Source: Anaspis maculata (Eukaryota > Arthropoda > Insecta > Coleoptera > Scraptiidae). Taken from it: a DNA stretch of 64,000 nt. The notes under the pieces are model-generated. The model worked only from the letters and a program-made list of their open reading frames with translations, made no database searches and was not told where the DNA came from. The stretch is from assembly GCA_949128115.1 (NCBI GenBank), contig OX421961.1, forward strand, positions 130,141,050 through 130,205,049, read 5' to 3'. Positions 1 through 10,700 of this stretch are shown one piece after another (position 1 is the first letter of the stretch; each line of letters begins with the position of its first letter). The position numbers and the translations under genes are program-made.

Positions 1-312
1 TCTTTACTTCTATATTGGTGTTCGTTCGTCAGATGTTGCGTTTGGAACAAGTAGCTGCCAACATCAAAAGTGGTAACCGATCGTTTTAAAAGTCACGTGG
101 GTTGAAGCCTGAAGTCACGTGGGTTAAAACCTGGACTTTTTGGATAACAATTGTGTCTTTACTTCTATATTGGTGTTCGTTCGTCAGATGTTGCGTTTGG
201 AACAAGTAGCTGCCAACATCAAAAGTGGTGACCGATCGTTTTAAAAGTCACGTGGGTTGAAGCCTGAAGTCACGTGGGTTGAAGCCTGATGTCACGTGGG
301 TTGAAACCTGAA

Positions 313-489
313 CTTTTTGGATAACAATTGTGTCTTTACTTCTATATTTGTGTTCGTTCGTCAGATGTTGCGTTTGGAACAAGTAGCTGCCAACATCAAA
401 AGTGGTGACCAATCGTTTTGAAAGTCACGTGGGTTGAAGCCTGAAGTCACGTGGGTTGGAGCCTGGAGTCACGTGGGTTCAAACCTGAA
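313..489 (+). repeat. Representative monomer, class alpha (177 bp, three subrepeats)
   Basis: Measured from the C of CTTTTTGGATAAC to the next equivalent base. The body reads GGATAACAATTGTGTC, a T-rich stretch beginning TTTACTTC, CTATATTTGTG, TTCGTTCGTCAGATG, TTGCGTTTGGAACAAG, TAGCTGCCAACATCAAAAG and TGGTGACC. The class-defining features are GGAACAAG and ACATC. Three 22-bp subrepeats close the monomer. This is the most abundant class and exists in two main flavours, with TCTTTACTTC or TCTTTTCTTC before CTATATTTG. Its first subrepeat usually follows TTTTAAAA, which puts a TAA stop in the only long forward frame; members with TTTCAAAA lack that stop. Confidence 0.93.
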
Positions 490-666
490 CTTTTTGGGTG
501 ACAATTGTGTCTTTTTTTCTATATTTGTGTTCGTTCGTCAGATGTTGCGTTTGGAAAGAGTAGCTGCCAACTTCAAAAGTGGTGACCGATCGTTTTAAAG
601 GTCACGTGGGTTGAAGCCTGAAGTAACGTGGGTTGAAGCCTGGAGTCACGTGGGTTAAAACCTGAA
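490..666 (+). repeat. Representative monomer, class beta (177 bp, GGAAAGAG / ACTTC)
   Basis: Same architecture as class alpha, but with GGAAAGAG in place of GGAACAAG and ACTTC in place of ACATC. The pyrimidine run before CTATATTTG is usually pure T. Class beta often follows class alpha, and many members carry GATCGTTTTCAAAG or GATCGTTCTCAAAG instead of GATCGTTTTAAAAG, which opens the forward reading frame. A sub-variant with AAAAATGG in place of AAAAGTGG is common (for example near 930, 5,490, 15,290 and 28,640). In this copy the T-run is preceded by GGGTGACAATTG instead of GGATAACAATTG, another recurring subclass marker. Confidence 0.92.
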
Positions 667-1927
667 CTTTTTGGATGACAATTGTGTCTTTTCTTCTATA
701 TTTGTGTTCGTTCGTCAGATGTTGCGTTTGGAACAAGTAGCTGCCAACATCAAAAGTGGTGACCGATCGTTTTAAAAGTCACGTGGGTTGAAGCTTGAAG
801 TCACGTGGGTTGGAGCCTGGAGTCACGTGGGTTCAATCCTGAACTTTTTGGATAACAATTGTGTCTTTTTTTATATATTTGTGATCGTTCGTCAGATGTT
901 GCGTTTGGTAAGGGTAGCTGCCAACTTCAAAAATGGTGACCGATCGTTTTCAAAGTCACGTGGGTTGGAGCCTGAAGTCACGTGGGTTGAAACCTGAAGT
1001 CACGTGGGTTAAAACCTGAACTTTTTGGATAACAAATTTGTCTCTTCTTCTATATTTGTGTTCGTTCGTCAGATGTTGCGTTTGGAACAAGTAGCTGCCA
1101 ACATCAAAAGTGGTGACCGATCGTTTTAAGAGTCACGTGGGTTGAAGCCTGAAGTCACGTGGGTTGGAGCCTGGAGTCATGTGGGTTCAAACCTGAACTT
1201 TTTGGATAACAATGGTGTCTTTTCTTCTATATTTGTGTTCGTTCGTCAGATGTTGCGTTTGGAACAAGTAGCTGCCAACATCAAAAGTGGTGACCGATCG
1301 TTTCAAAAATCACGTGGGTTGAAGCCTGAAGTCACGTGGGTTGGAGCCTGAAGTCACGTGGGTTAAAACCCGAACTTTTTGGATAAAAATTGTGTCTTTA
1401 CTTCTATATTTGTGTTCGTTCGTCAGATGTTGCGTTTGGAACAAGTAGCTGCCAACATCAAAAGCGGTGACCGATCGTTTTAAAAGTCACGTGGGTTGAA
1501 GCCTGAAGTCACGTGGGTTGAAGCCTGGAGTCACGTGGGTTCAAACCTGAAGTCACGTGAGTTAAAACCTGAACTTTTTGGGTAACAATTGTGTCTTTTT
1601 TTCTATATTTGTGTTCGTTCGTCAGATGTTGCGTTTGGAAAGAGTAGCTGCCAACTTCAAAAGTGGTGACCGATCGTTTTAAAAGTCACGTGGGTTGAAG
1701 CCTGAAGTAACGTGGGTTGAAGCCTGAAGTCACGTGGGTTAAAACCTGAACTTTTTGGATAACAATTGTGTCTTTTCTTCTATATTTGTGTTCGTTCGTC
1801 AGATGTTGCGTTTGGAACAAGTAGCTGCCAACATCAGAAGTGGTGACCGATCGTTTCAAAAGTCACGTGGGTCGAAGCCTGAAGTCACGTGGGTTGGAGC
1901 CTGGAGTCACGTGGGTTCAAACCTGAA

Positions 1928-2106
1928 CTTTTTGAATAACAATTTCGTCATTTTTTTTCGATATTTGTGTTCGTTCGTCTGATGTTGCGTTTGGAACAAG
2001 TAGCTGCCAACTCCAAAAGTGGTGACCGATCGTTTTAAAAATCACGTGGGTTGAAGCCTGAAGTCACGTGGGTTGAAGCCTGAAGTCACGTGGGTTAAAA
2101 CCCGAA
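1928..2106 (+). repeat. Representative monomer, class gamma (GAATAACAATTTCG / ACTCC)
   Basis: This class differs in the 5' half of the body: GAATAACAATTTCGTCA replaces GGATAACAATTGTGTC and is followed by a long T-run and GATATTTG. The later half has GGAACAAG with ACTCC. The landmark frequently reads TTCGTTCGTCTGATG, with CTG for CAG. Length here is 179 bp, the two extra bases lying in the T-run. Other clear examples begin near 9,971, 13,602, 15,959, 20,322 and 22,828. The two halves can be separated: some monomers combine the gamma 5' half with the alpha or beta 3' half, as near 13,630 and 15,600, which suggests exchange within monomers. Confidence 0.9.
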
Positions 2107-3586
2107 CTTTTTGGATAAAAATTGTGTCTTTACTTCTATATTTGTGTTCGTTCGTCAGATGTTGCGTTTGGAACAAGTAGCTGCCAACATCAAAAGCGGT
2201 GACCGATTGTTTTAAAAGTCACGTGGGTTGAAGCCTGAAGTCACGTGGGTTGATGCCTGGAGTCACGTGGGTTCAAACCTGAAGTCACGTGAGTTCAAAC
2301 CTGAACTTTTTGGGTAACAATTGTGTCTTTTTTTCTATATTTGTGTTCGTTCGTCAGATGTTGCGTTTGGAAAGAGTAGCTGCCAACTTCAAAAGTGGTG
2401 ACCGATCGTTTTAAAAGTCACGTGGGTTGAAGCCTGAAGTAACGTGGGTTGAAGCCTGAAGTCACGTGGGTTGAAACCTGAACTTTTTGGATAACAATTG
2501 TGTCTTTTCTTCTATATTTGTGTTCGTTCGTCAGATGTTGCGTTTGGAACAAGTAGCTGCCAACATCAGAAGTGGTGACCGATCGTTTTAAAAGTCACGT
2601 GGGTCGAAGCCTGAAGTCACGTGGGTTGAAGCCTAAAGTCACGTGGATTGAAGCCTGAAGTCACGTGGGTTAAAACCTGAACTTTTTGGATAACAATTGT
2701 GTCTTTTCTTATAAATTTGTGTTCGTTCGTCAGTTGTTGCGTTTGGAAAGAGTAGCTGCCAACTTCAAAAGTGGTGACCGATCGTTTTAAAAGTCACGTG
2801 GGTTGAAGCCTGAAGTCACGTGGGTTGAAGCCTGATGTCACGTGGGTTGAAACCTGAACTTTTTGGATAACAATTGTGTCTTAACTTCTATATTTGTGTT
2901 CGTTCGTCAGATGTTGCGTTTGGAACAAGTAGCTGCCAACATCAAAAGTGGTGACCAATCGTTTTAAAAGTCACGTGGGTTGAAGCCTGAAGTCACGTGG
3001 GTTGGAGCCTGGAGTCACGTGGGTTCAAACCTGAAGTTTTTGGGTGACAATTGTGTCTTTTTTTCTATATTTGTGTTCGTTCGTCAGATGTTGCGTTTGG
3101 AAAGAGTAGCTGCCAACTTCAAAAGTGGTGACCGATCGTTTTAAAGGTCACGTGGGTTAAAGCCTGAAGTAACGTGGGTTGAAGCCTGGAGTCACGTGGG
3201 TTAAAACCTGAACTTTTTGGATGACAATTGTGTCTTTTCTTCTATATTTGTGTTCGTTCGTCAGATGTTGCGTTTGGAACAAGTAGCTGCCAACATCAGA
3301 AGTGGTGACCGATCGTTTCAAAAGTCACGTGGGTCGAAGCCTGAAGTCACGTGGGTTGAAGCCTGAAGTCACGTGGGTTGGAGCCTGGAGTCACGTGGGT
3401 TCAAACCTGAAGTTTTTGGGTAACAATTGTGTTTTTTTTCTATATTTTGTTCGTTCGTCAGATGTTGCGTTCGGAAAGAGTAGCTGCCAACTTCAAAAGT
3501 GGTGACCGATCGTTTCAAAAGTCACGTGGGTTGAAGCCTGGAGTCACGTGGGTTGGGGCCTGGAGTCACGTGGGCTCAAACCAGAA

Positions 3587-3763
3587 CTTTTTGGATAACA
3601 ATTGTGTCTTTTTTTCTTTATTTGTGTTCGTTCGTCAGATGTTGCGTTTGGAAAGAGAATCTAACAACTTCAAAAGTGGTGACCGATCGTTTTCAAAGTC
3701 ACGTGGGTTGAAGCTCGAAGTACCGTGGGTTAGAGCCTGAAGGCTCGTGGGTTAAAACCTGAA
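3587..3763 (+). repeat. Representative monomer, class epsilon (GAGAATCTAACAAC)
   Basis: This rare class has GAGAATCTAACAACTTC where all others have GAGTAGCTGCCAACTTC or a close form, losing the AGCT and GCTGCC motifs. The body also reads TTCTTTATTTGTG rather than TTCTATATTTGTG. I located seven copies of the AATCTAAC block, at 3,658, 11,679, 14,918, 18,023, 21,789, 32,500 and 50,249. All but the last belong to HOR A or B copies at equivalent positions, so most were spread by segment duplication rather than by repeated mutation. The monomer just before each copy ends with a G-rich subrepeat containing GGTTGGGG and a GGGCT variant. Confidence 0.9.
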
Positions 3764-3940
3764 CTTTTTGGATAACAATTGTGTCTTTTCTTCCATATTT
3801 GTGTTCGTTCGTCAGATGTTGCGTTTGGAACAAGTAGCTGCCAACATCAAAAGTGGTGACCGATCGTTTTAAAAGTCACGTGGGTTGAAGCCTGAAGTCA
3901 CGTGGGTTGGAGCCTGGAGTCACGTGGGTTCAAACCTGAA

Positions 3941-4142
3941 CTTTTTGAATAACAATTCCGTCATTTTTGTTTTGATATTTGTGTTCGTTCGTCAGATGTT
4001 GCGTTTGGAACAAGTAGCTGCCATCTCCAAAAGTGGTGACCGATCGTTTTAAAAGTCACGTAGGTTGAAGCCTGGAGTCACGTGGGTTGAAGCCTGAAGT
4101 CACGTGGGTTGAAGCCTGAAATCACGTGGGTTAAAACCTGAA
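3941..4142 (+). repeat. Representative monomer, class delta (202 bp, four subrepeats, ATCTCC)
   Basis: The body begins GAATAACAATTCCGTCA, then TTTTTGTTTTGATATTTG, and carries GCCATCTCC where other classes have GCCAACATC or GCCAACTTC. Four 22-bp subrepeats follow, the last internal one ending in GAAATCACGTGG, so the site preceding CACGTG is ATCACGTG. Length is 199 bp plus three bases of T-run difference. Equivalent delta monomers recur near 5,780, 11,960, 22,080, 25,560, 29,680, 39,000 and 45,820. A related form has TTTTGTTCTGATATTTG and CATATGTTGCG (near 37,370, 44,190, 52,060 and 63,690), creating an extra palindrome, CATATG. Confidence 0.88.
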
Positions 4143-5110
4143 CTTTTTGGATAACAATTGTGTCTTTACTTCTATATTTGTGTTCGTTCGTCAGATGTTG
4201 CGTTTGGAACAAGTAGCTGCCAACATCAAAAGTGGTGACCGATCGTTTTAAAAGTCACGTGGGTCGAAGCCTGAAGTCACGTGGGTTGGAGCCTGGAGTC
4301 ACGTGGGTTCAAACCTGAACTTTTTGAATAACAATTTCGTCATTTTTTTTTTATATTTGTTTTCGTTCGTCTGATGTTGCGTTTGGAACAAGTAGCTGCC
4401 AACTCCAAAAGTGGTGACCGATCGTTTTAAAAGACACGTGGGTTGAAGCCTGAAGTCACGTGGGTTGAAGCCTGGAGTCACGTGGATTGAAGCCTGAAAT
4501 CACGTGGGTTAAAACCTGAACTTTTTGGATAACAATTGTGTCTTTTCTTCTATAGTTGTGTTCGTTCGTCAGATGTTGCGTTTGGAACAAGTAGCTGCCA
4601 ACATCAGAAGTGGTGACCGATCGTTTTAAAAGTCACGTGGATTGAGGCCTGGAGTCACGTGGGTTGGAGCCTGGAGTCACGTGGGTTCAAACCTGAACTT
4701 TTTGGATAACAATTGTGTCTTTTCTTATAAATTTGTGTTCGTTCGTCAGATGTTGCGTTTGGAACAAGTAGCTGCCAACTCCAAAAGTGGTGACCGATCG
4801 TTTTAAAAGTCACGTGGGTTGAAGCCTGAAGTCACGTGGGTTGAAGCCTGAAGTCACGTGGGTTAAAACCTGAACTTTTTGGATAACAATTGTGTCTTTA
4901 CTTCTATATTCGTGTTCGTTCGTCAGATGTTGCGTTTGGAACAAGTAGCTGCCAACATCAAAAGTGGTGACCGATCGTTTTAAAAGTCACGTGGGTTGAA
5001 GCCTGAAGTCACGTGGGTTGAAGCCTGAAGTCACGTGGGTTGAAACCTGAACTTTTTGGATAACAATTGTGTCTTTACTTCTATATTTGTGTTCGTTCGT
5101 CAGATGTTGC

Positions 5111-7664
5111 GTTTGGAACAAGTAGCTGCCAACTCCAAAAGTGGTGACCGATCGTTTTAAAAGTCACGTGGGTTGAAGCCTGAAGTCACGTGGGTTGAAG
5201 CCTGAAGTCACGTGGGTTAAAACCTGAACTTTTTGGATAACAATTGTGTCTTTACTTCTATATTCGTGTTCGTTCGTCAGATGTTGCGTTTGGAACAAGT
5301 AGCTGCCAACATCAAAAGTGGTGACCGATCGTTTTAAAAGTCACGTGGGTTGAAGCCTGAAGTCACGTGGGTTGGAGCCTGGAGTCACGTGGGTTCAAAC
5401 CTGAACTTTTTGGATAACAATTGTGTTTTTTTTTTCTATATTTGTGTTCGTTCGTCAGATGTTGCGTTTGGAAAGAGTAGCTGCCAACTTCAAAAATGGT
5501 GACCGATCGTTTTCAAAGTCACGTGGGTTGAAGCCTGAAGTCACGTGAGTTGAAGCCTGAAGTCACGTGGGTTGAAGCCTGAAGTCACGTGGGTCAAAAC
5601 CTGAACTTTTTGGATAACAATTGTGTCTTTTCTTTCATATTTGTGTTCGTTCGTCAGATGTTGCGTTTGGAACAAGTAGCTGCCAACATCAAAAGTGGTG
5701 ACCGATCGTTTTAAAAGTCACGTGGGTTGAAGCCTGAAGTCACGTGGGTTGGAGCCTGGAGTCACGTGGGTTCAAACCTGAACTTTTTGAATAACAATTT
5801 TGTCATTTTTGTTTTGATATTTGTGTTCGTTCGTCAGATGTTGCGTTTGGAACAAGTAGCTGCCATCTCCAAAAGTGGTGACCGATCGTTTTAAAAGTCA
5901 CGTGGGTTGAAGCCTGGAGTCACGTGGGTTGGAGCCTGAAGTCACGTGGGTTGAAGCCTGAAATCACGTGGGTTAAAACCTGAACTTTCTGGATAACAAT
6001 TGTGTCTTTACTTCTATATTTTTGTTCGTTCGTCAGATGTTACGTTTGGAACAAGTAGCTGCCAACATCAAAAGTGGTGACCGATCGTTTTAAAAGTCAC
6101 GTGGGTTGAAGCTTGAAGTCACGTGGGTTGGAGCCTGGAGTCACGTGGGTTCAATCCTGAATTTTTGGATAACAATTGTGTCTTTTTTTCTATATTTGTG
6201 TTCGTTCGTCAGATGTTGCGTTTGGAGAGAGTAGCTGCCAACTTCAAAAGTGGTGACCGATCGTTCTCAAAGTCACGTGGGTTGAAGCCTGAAGTCACGT
6301 GGGTTGAAGCCTGAAGTAACGTGGGTTGAAGCCTGAAGTCACGTGGGTTAAAACCTGAACTTTTTGGATAACAATTGTGTCTTTTCTTCTATATTTGTGT
6401 TCGTTCGTCAGATGTTGCGTTTGGAACAAGTAGCTGCCAACATCAGAAGTGGTGACCGATCGTTTTAAAAGTCACGTGGGTCGAAGCCTGAAGTCACGTG
6501 GGTTGGAGCCTGGAGTCACGTGGGTTCAAACCTGAATTTTTTGAATAACAATTTCGTCATTTTTTTTTTATATTTGTGTTCGTTCGTCAGATTTTGCGTT
6601 TGGAACAAGTAGCTGCCAACTCCAAAAGTGGTGACCGATCGTTTCAAAAATCACGTGGGTTGAAGCCTGAAGTCACGTGGGTTGAAGCCTGAAGTCACGT
6701 GGGTTAAAACCCGAACTTTTTGGATAAAAATTGTGTCTTTACTTCTATATTTGTGTTCGTTCGTCAGATGTTGCGTTTGGAACAAGTAGCTGCCAACATC
6801 AAAAGCGGTGACCGATCGTTTTAAAAGTCACGTGGGTTGAAGCCTGAAGTCACGTGGGTTGAAGCCTGAAGTCACGTGGGTTGAAGCCTGGAGTCACGTG
6901 GGTTCAAACCTGAAGTCACGTGGGTTAAAACCTGAACTTTTTGGGTAACAATTGTGTCTTTTTTTCTATATTTGTGTTCGTTCGTCAGATGTTGCGTTTG
7001 GAAAGAGTAGCTGCCAACTTCAAAAGTGGTGACCGATCGTTTTAAAAGTCACGTGGGTTGAAGCCTGAAGTAACGTGGGTTGAAGCCTGAAGTCACGTGG
7101 GTTAAAACCTGAACTTTTTGGATAACAATTGTGTCTTTTTTTCTATATTTGTGTTCGTTCGTCAGATGTTGCGTTTGGAACAAGTAGCTGCCAACATCAG
7201 AAGTGGTGACCGATCGTTTTAAAAGTCACGTGGGTCGAAGCCTGAAGTCACGTGGGTTGAAGCCTAAAGTCACGTGGATTGAAGCCTGAAGTCACGTGGG
7301 TTAAAACCTGAACTTTTTGGATAACAATTGTGTCTTTTTTTATAAATTTGTGTTCGTTCGTCAGATGTTGCGTTTGGAAAGAGTAGCTGCCAACTTCAAA
7401 AGTGGTGACCGATCGTTCTCAAAGTCACGTGGGTTGAAGTCTGAAGTAACGTGGGTTGAAGCCTGAAGTCACGTGGGTTAAAACCTGAACTTTTTGGATA
7501 ACAATTGTGTCTTTTCTTCTATATTTGTGTTCGTTCGTCAGATGTTGCGTTTGGAACAAGTAGCTGCCAACATCAGAAGTGGTGACCGATCGTTTCAAAA
7601 GTCACGTGGGTTGAAGCCTGAAGTCACGTGGGTTAAAACCTGGACTTTTTGGATAACAATTGTG
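5111..7664 (+). repeat. Satellite linker between the two copies of HOR A
   Basis: The stretch is made of ordinary monomers with no foreign sequence. Its right half (about 6,340-7,430) resembles 1,720-2,800 in order of variants, including TTAAAACCCGAAC with GGATAAAAATTG and the following AAAAGCGG monomer. It also holds the GGAGAGAG and GTTCTCAAAG variant at about 6,225-6,265 and the CAGATTTTGCG variant near 6,590; both reappear as the extra material inserted into HOR A copy 2. The final monomer leads into the GGTAACCG unit that opens copy 2. Confidence 0.8.
6827..6936 (+). repeat. Five-copy cluster of the 22-bp CACGTG subrepeat
   Basis: Five consecutive 22-bp units follow TTTTAAAA. The first three have TTGAAGCC, the fourth TTCAAACC and the fifth TTAAAACC, so two terminal-type subrepeats stand side by side. 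That arrangement looks like a junction between two clusters. The same TTCAAACC-to-TTAAAACC pair, with CACGTGAG in the last unit, occurs near 1,530-1,580 and 9,590-9,620; a TTCAAACC version with CACGTGAG occurs near 2,270-2,310 and 10,320-10,350; and an unmodified pair occurs near 56,610-56,640. Confidence 0.9.
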
Positions 7665-7799
7665 TCTTTACTTCTATATTGGTGTTCGTTCGTCAGATGT
7701 TGCGTTTGGAACAAGTAGCTGCCAACATCAAAAGTGGTAACCGATCGTTTTAAAAGTCACGTGGGTTGAAGCCTGAAGTCACGTGGGTTAAAACCTGGA
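7645..7799 (+). repeat. Representative short monomer (155 bp, two subrepeats)
   Basis: From CTTTTTGGATAAC to the next equivalent base this unit is 155 bp, exactly 22 bp shorter than the standard monomer. The missing 22 bp is one internal CACGTG subrepeat; the body is full length. It has CTATATTGGTG rather than CTATATTTGTG and TGGTAACCG in place of TGGTGACCG. The same short unit is present at the left window edge at an offset of 7,664. Two-subrepeat monomers shift the forward reading frame relative to three-subrepeat monomers, since 155 is not a multiple of three. Confidence 0.9.
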
Positions 7800-10700
7800 C
7801 TTTTTGGATAACAATTGTGTCTTTACTTCTATATTGGTGTTCGTTCGTCAGATGTTGCGTTTGGAACAAGTAGCTGCCAACATCAAAAGTGGTGACCGAT
7901 CGTTTTAAAAGTCACGTGGGTTGAAGCCTGAAGTCACGTGGGTTGAAGCCTGATGTCACGTGGGTTGAAACCTGAACTTTTTGGATAACAATTGTGTCTT
8001 TACTTCTATATTTGTGTTCGTTCGTCAGATGTTGCGTTTGGAACAAGTAGCTGCCAACATCAAAAGTGGTGACCAATCGTTTTGAAAGTCACGTGGGTTG
8101 AAGCCTGAAGTCACGTGGGTTGGAGCCTGGAGTCACGTGGGTTCAAACCTGAACTTTTTGGGTGACAATTGTGTCTTTTTTTCTATATTTGTGTTCGTTC
8201 GTCAGATGTTGCGTTTGGAAAGAGTAGCTGCCAACTTCAAAAGTGGTGACCGATCGTTTTAAAGGTCACGTGGGTTGAAGCCTGAAGTAACGTGGGTTGA
8301 AGCCTGGAGTCACGTGGGTTAAAACCTGAACTTTTTGGATGACAATTGTGTCTTTTCTTCTATATTTGTGTTCGTTCGTCAGATGTTGCGTTTGGAACAA
8401 GTAGCTGCCAACATCAAAAGTGGTGACCGATCGTTTTAAAAGTCACGTGGGTTGAAGCTTGAAGTCACGTGGGTTGGAGCCTGGAGTCACGTGGGTTCAA
8501 TCCTGAACTTTTTGGATAACAATTGTGTCTTTTTTTATATATTTGTGATCGTTCGTCAGATGTTGCGTTTGGTAAGGGTAGCTGCCAACTTCAAAAATGG
8601 TGACCGATCGTTTTCAAAGTCACGTGGGTTGGAGCCTGAAGTCACGTGGGTTGAAACCTGAAGTCACGTGGGTTAAAACCTGAACTTTTTGGATAACAAA
8701 TTTGTCTTTTCTTCTATATTTGTGTTCGTTCGTCAGATGTTGCGTTTGGAACAAGTAGCTGCCAACATCAAAAGTGGTGACCGATCGTTTTAAGAGTCAC
8801 GTGGGTTGAAGCCTGAAGTCACGTGGGTTGGAGCCTGGAGTCATGTGGGTTCAAACCTGAACTTTTTGGATAACAATGGTGTCTTTTCTTCTATATTTGT
8901 GTTCGTTCGTCAGATGTTGCGTTTGGAACAAGTAGCTGCCAACATCAAAAGTGGTGACCGATCGTTTTAAAAGTCACGTGGGCTCAAGCCTGAAGTCACG
9001 TGGGTTGGAGCCTGGAGTCACGTGGGTTCAAACCTGAACTTTTTGGATAACAATTGTGTCTTTTTTTCTATATTTGTGTTCGTTCGTCAGATGTTGCGTT
9101 TGGAGAGAGTAGCTGCCAACTTCAAAAGTGGTGACCGATCGTTCTCAAAGTCACGTGGGTTGAAGCCTGAAGTCACGTGGGTTGAAGCCTGAAGTAACGT
9201 GGGTTGGAGCCTGGAGTCACGTGGGTTCAAACCTGAATTTTTTGAATAACAATTTCGTCATTTTTTTTTTATATTTGTGTTCGTTCGTCAGATTTTGCGT
9301 TTGGAACAAGTAGCTGCCAACTCCAAAAGTGGTGACCGATCGTTTCAAAAATCACGTGGGTTGAAGCCTGAAGTCACGTGGGTTGAAGCCTGAAGTCACG
9401 TGGGTTAAAACCCGAACTTTTTGGATAAAAATTGTGTCTTTACTTCTATATTTGTGTTCGTTCGTCAGATGTTGCGTTTGGAACAAGTAGCTGCCAACAT
9501 CAAAAGCGGTGACCGATCGTTTTAAAAGTCACGTGGGTTGAAGCCTGAAGTCACGTGGGTTGAAGCCTGGAGTCACGTGGGTTCAAACCTGAAGTCACGT
9601 GAGTTAAAACCTGAACTTTTTGGGTAACAATTGTGTCTTTTTTTCTATATTTGTGTTCGTTCGTCAGATGTTGCGTTTGGAAAGAGTAGCTGCCAACTTC
9701 AAAAGTGGTGACCGATCGTTTTAAAAGTCACGTGGGTTGAAGCCTGAAGTAACGTGGGTTGAAGCCTGAAGTCACGTGGGTTAAAACCTGAACTTTTTGG
9801 ATAACAATTGTGTCTTTTCTTCTATATTTGTGTTCGTTTGTCAGATGTTGCGTTTGGAACAAGTAGCTGCCAACATCAGAAGTGGTGACCGATCGTTTCA
9901 AAAGTCACGTGGGTCGAAGCCTGAAGTCACGTGGGTTGGAGCCTGGAGTCACGTGGGTTCAAACCTGAACTTTTTGAATAACAATTTCGTCATTTTTTTT
10001 TGATATTTGTGTTCGTTCGTCTGATGTTGCGTTTGGAACAAGTAGCTGCCAACTCCAAAAGTGGTGACCGATCGTTTTAAAAATCACGTGGGTTGAAGCC
10101 TGAAGTCACGTGGGTTGAAGCCTGAAGTCACGTGGGTTAAAACCCGAACTTTTTGGATAAAAATTGTGTCTTTACTTCTATATTTGTGTTCGTTCGTCAG
10201 ATGTTGCGTTTGGAACAAGTAGCTGCCAACATCAAAAGCGGTGACCGATTGTTTTAAAAGTCACGTGGGTTGAAGCCTGAAGTCACGTGGGTTGAAGCCT
10301 GGAGTCACGTGGGTTCAAACCTGAAGTCACGTGAGTTCAAACCTGAACTTTTTGGGTAACAATTGTGTCTTTTTTTCTATATTTGTGTTCGTTCGTCAGA
10401 TGTTGCGTTTGGAAAGAGTAGCTGCCAACTTCAAAAGTGGTGACCGATCGTTTTAAAAGTCACGTGGGTTGAAGCCTGAAGTAACGTGGGTTCAAACCTG
10501 AAGTCACGTGAGTTCAAACCTGAACTTTTTGGGTAACAATTGTGTCTTTTTTTCTATATTTGTGTTCGTTCGTCAGATGTTGCGTTTGGAAAGAGTAGCT
10601 GCCAACTTCAAAAGTGGTGACCGATCGTTTTAAAAGTCACGTGGGTTGAAGCCTGAAGTAACGTGGGTTGAAGCCTGAAGTCACGTGGGTTAAAACCTGA

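Larger units (their letters stand above)
1..5110 (+). repeat. Higher-order repeat A, copy 1
   Basis: This stretch matches 7,665-13,130 monomer by monomer. The offset is 7,664 up to about 1,305, 8,042 from about 1,440 to 2,450, and 8,020-8,021 from about 2,660 to 5,110. Diagnostic shared features include GGTAACCG near 75, GTGATCG at 881, GTCATGTGGG near 1,177, GGATAACAATGGTG near 1,203, CAGTTGTTGCG near 2,730, the epsilon monomer at 3,587 and GTCACGTAGG near 4,067. It contains no gene; open frames here are repeat by-products. Confidence 0.85.

Noticed and set aside
322..332. GGATAACAATTGTG resembles one half of the E. coli lac operator
   Set aside because: Only an 11-base half site matches, it lacks the other half, it is part of a eukaryotic-type satellite body and recurs in most monomers. 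It is neither vector sequence nor a regulatory site.
402..425. Stem-loop GTGAC / GTCAC around CGATCG and TTTTAAAA as a terminator or structured RNA
   Set aside because: The stem is only about five base pairs with a 14-base loop and is not extended by its flanks. It is too weak to call.
476..486. tRNA or tRNA-derived SINE suggested by GGTTCAAACCT
   Set aside because: No acceptor, D or anticodon stem can be drawn around it and the flanks of the putative T-loop do not pair. Only the B-box resemblance is kept as a speculative finding.
4299..4481. Minus-strand open frames of 60-75 codons (also near 12,320, 33,072, 33,740, 37,974, 40,206, 44,799 and 47,207)
   Set aside because: They are the reverse complement of the same monomers, begin at GTG or TTG, and recur only where HOR copies recur. 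There is no sign of coding.
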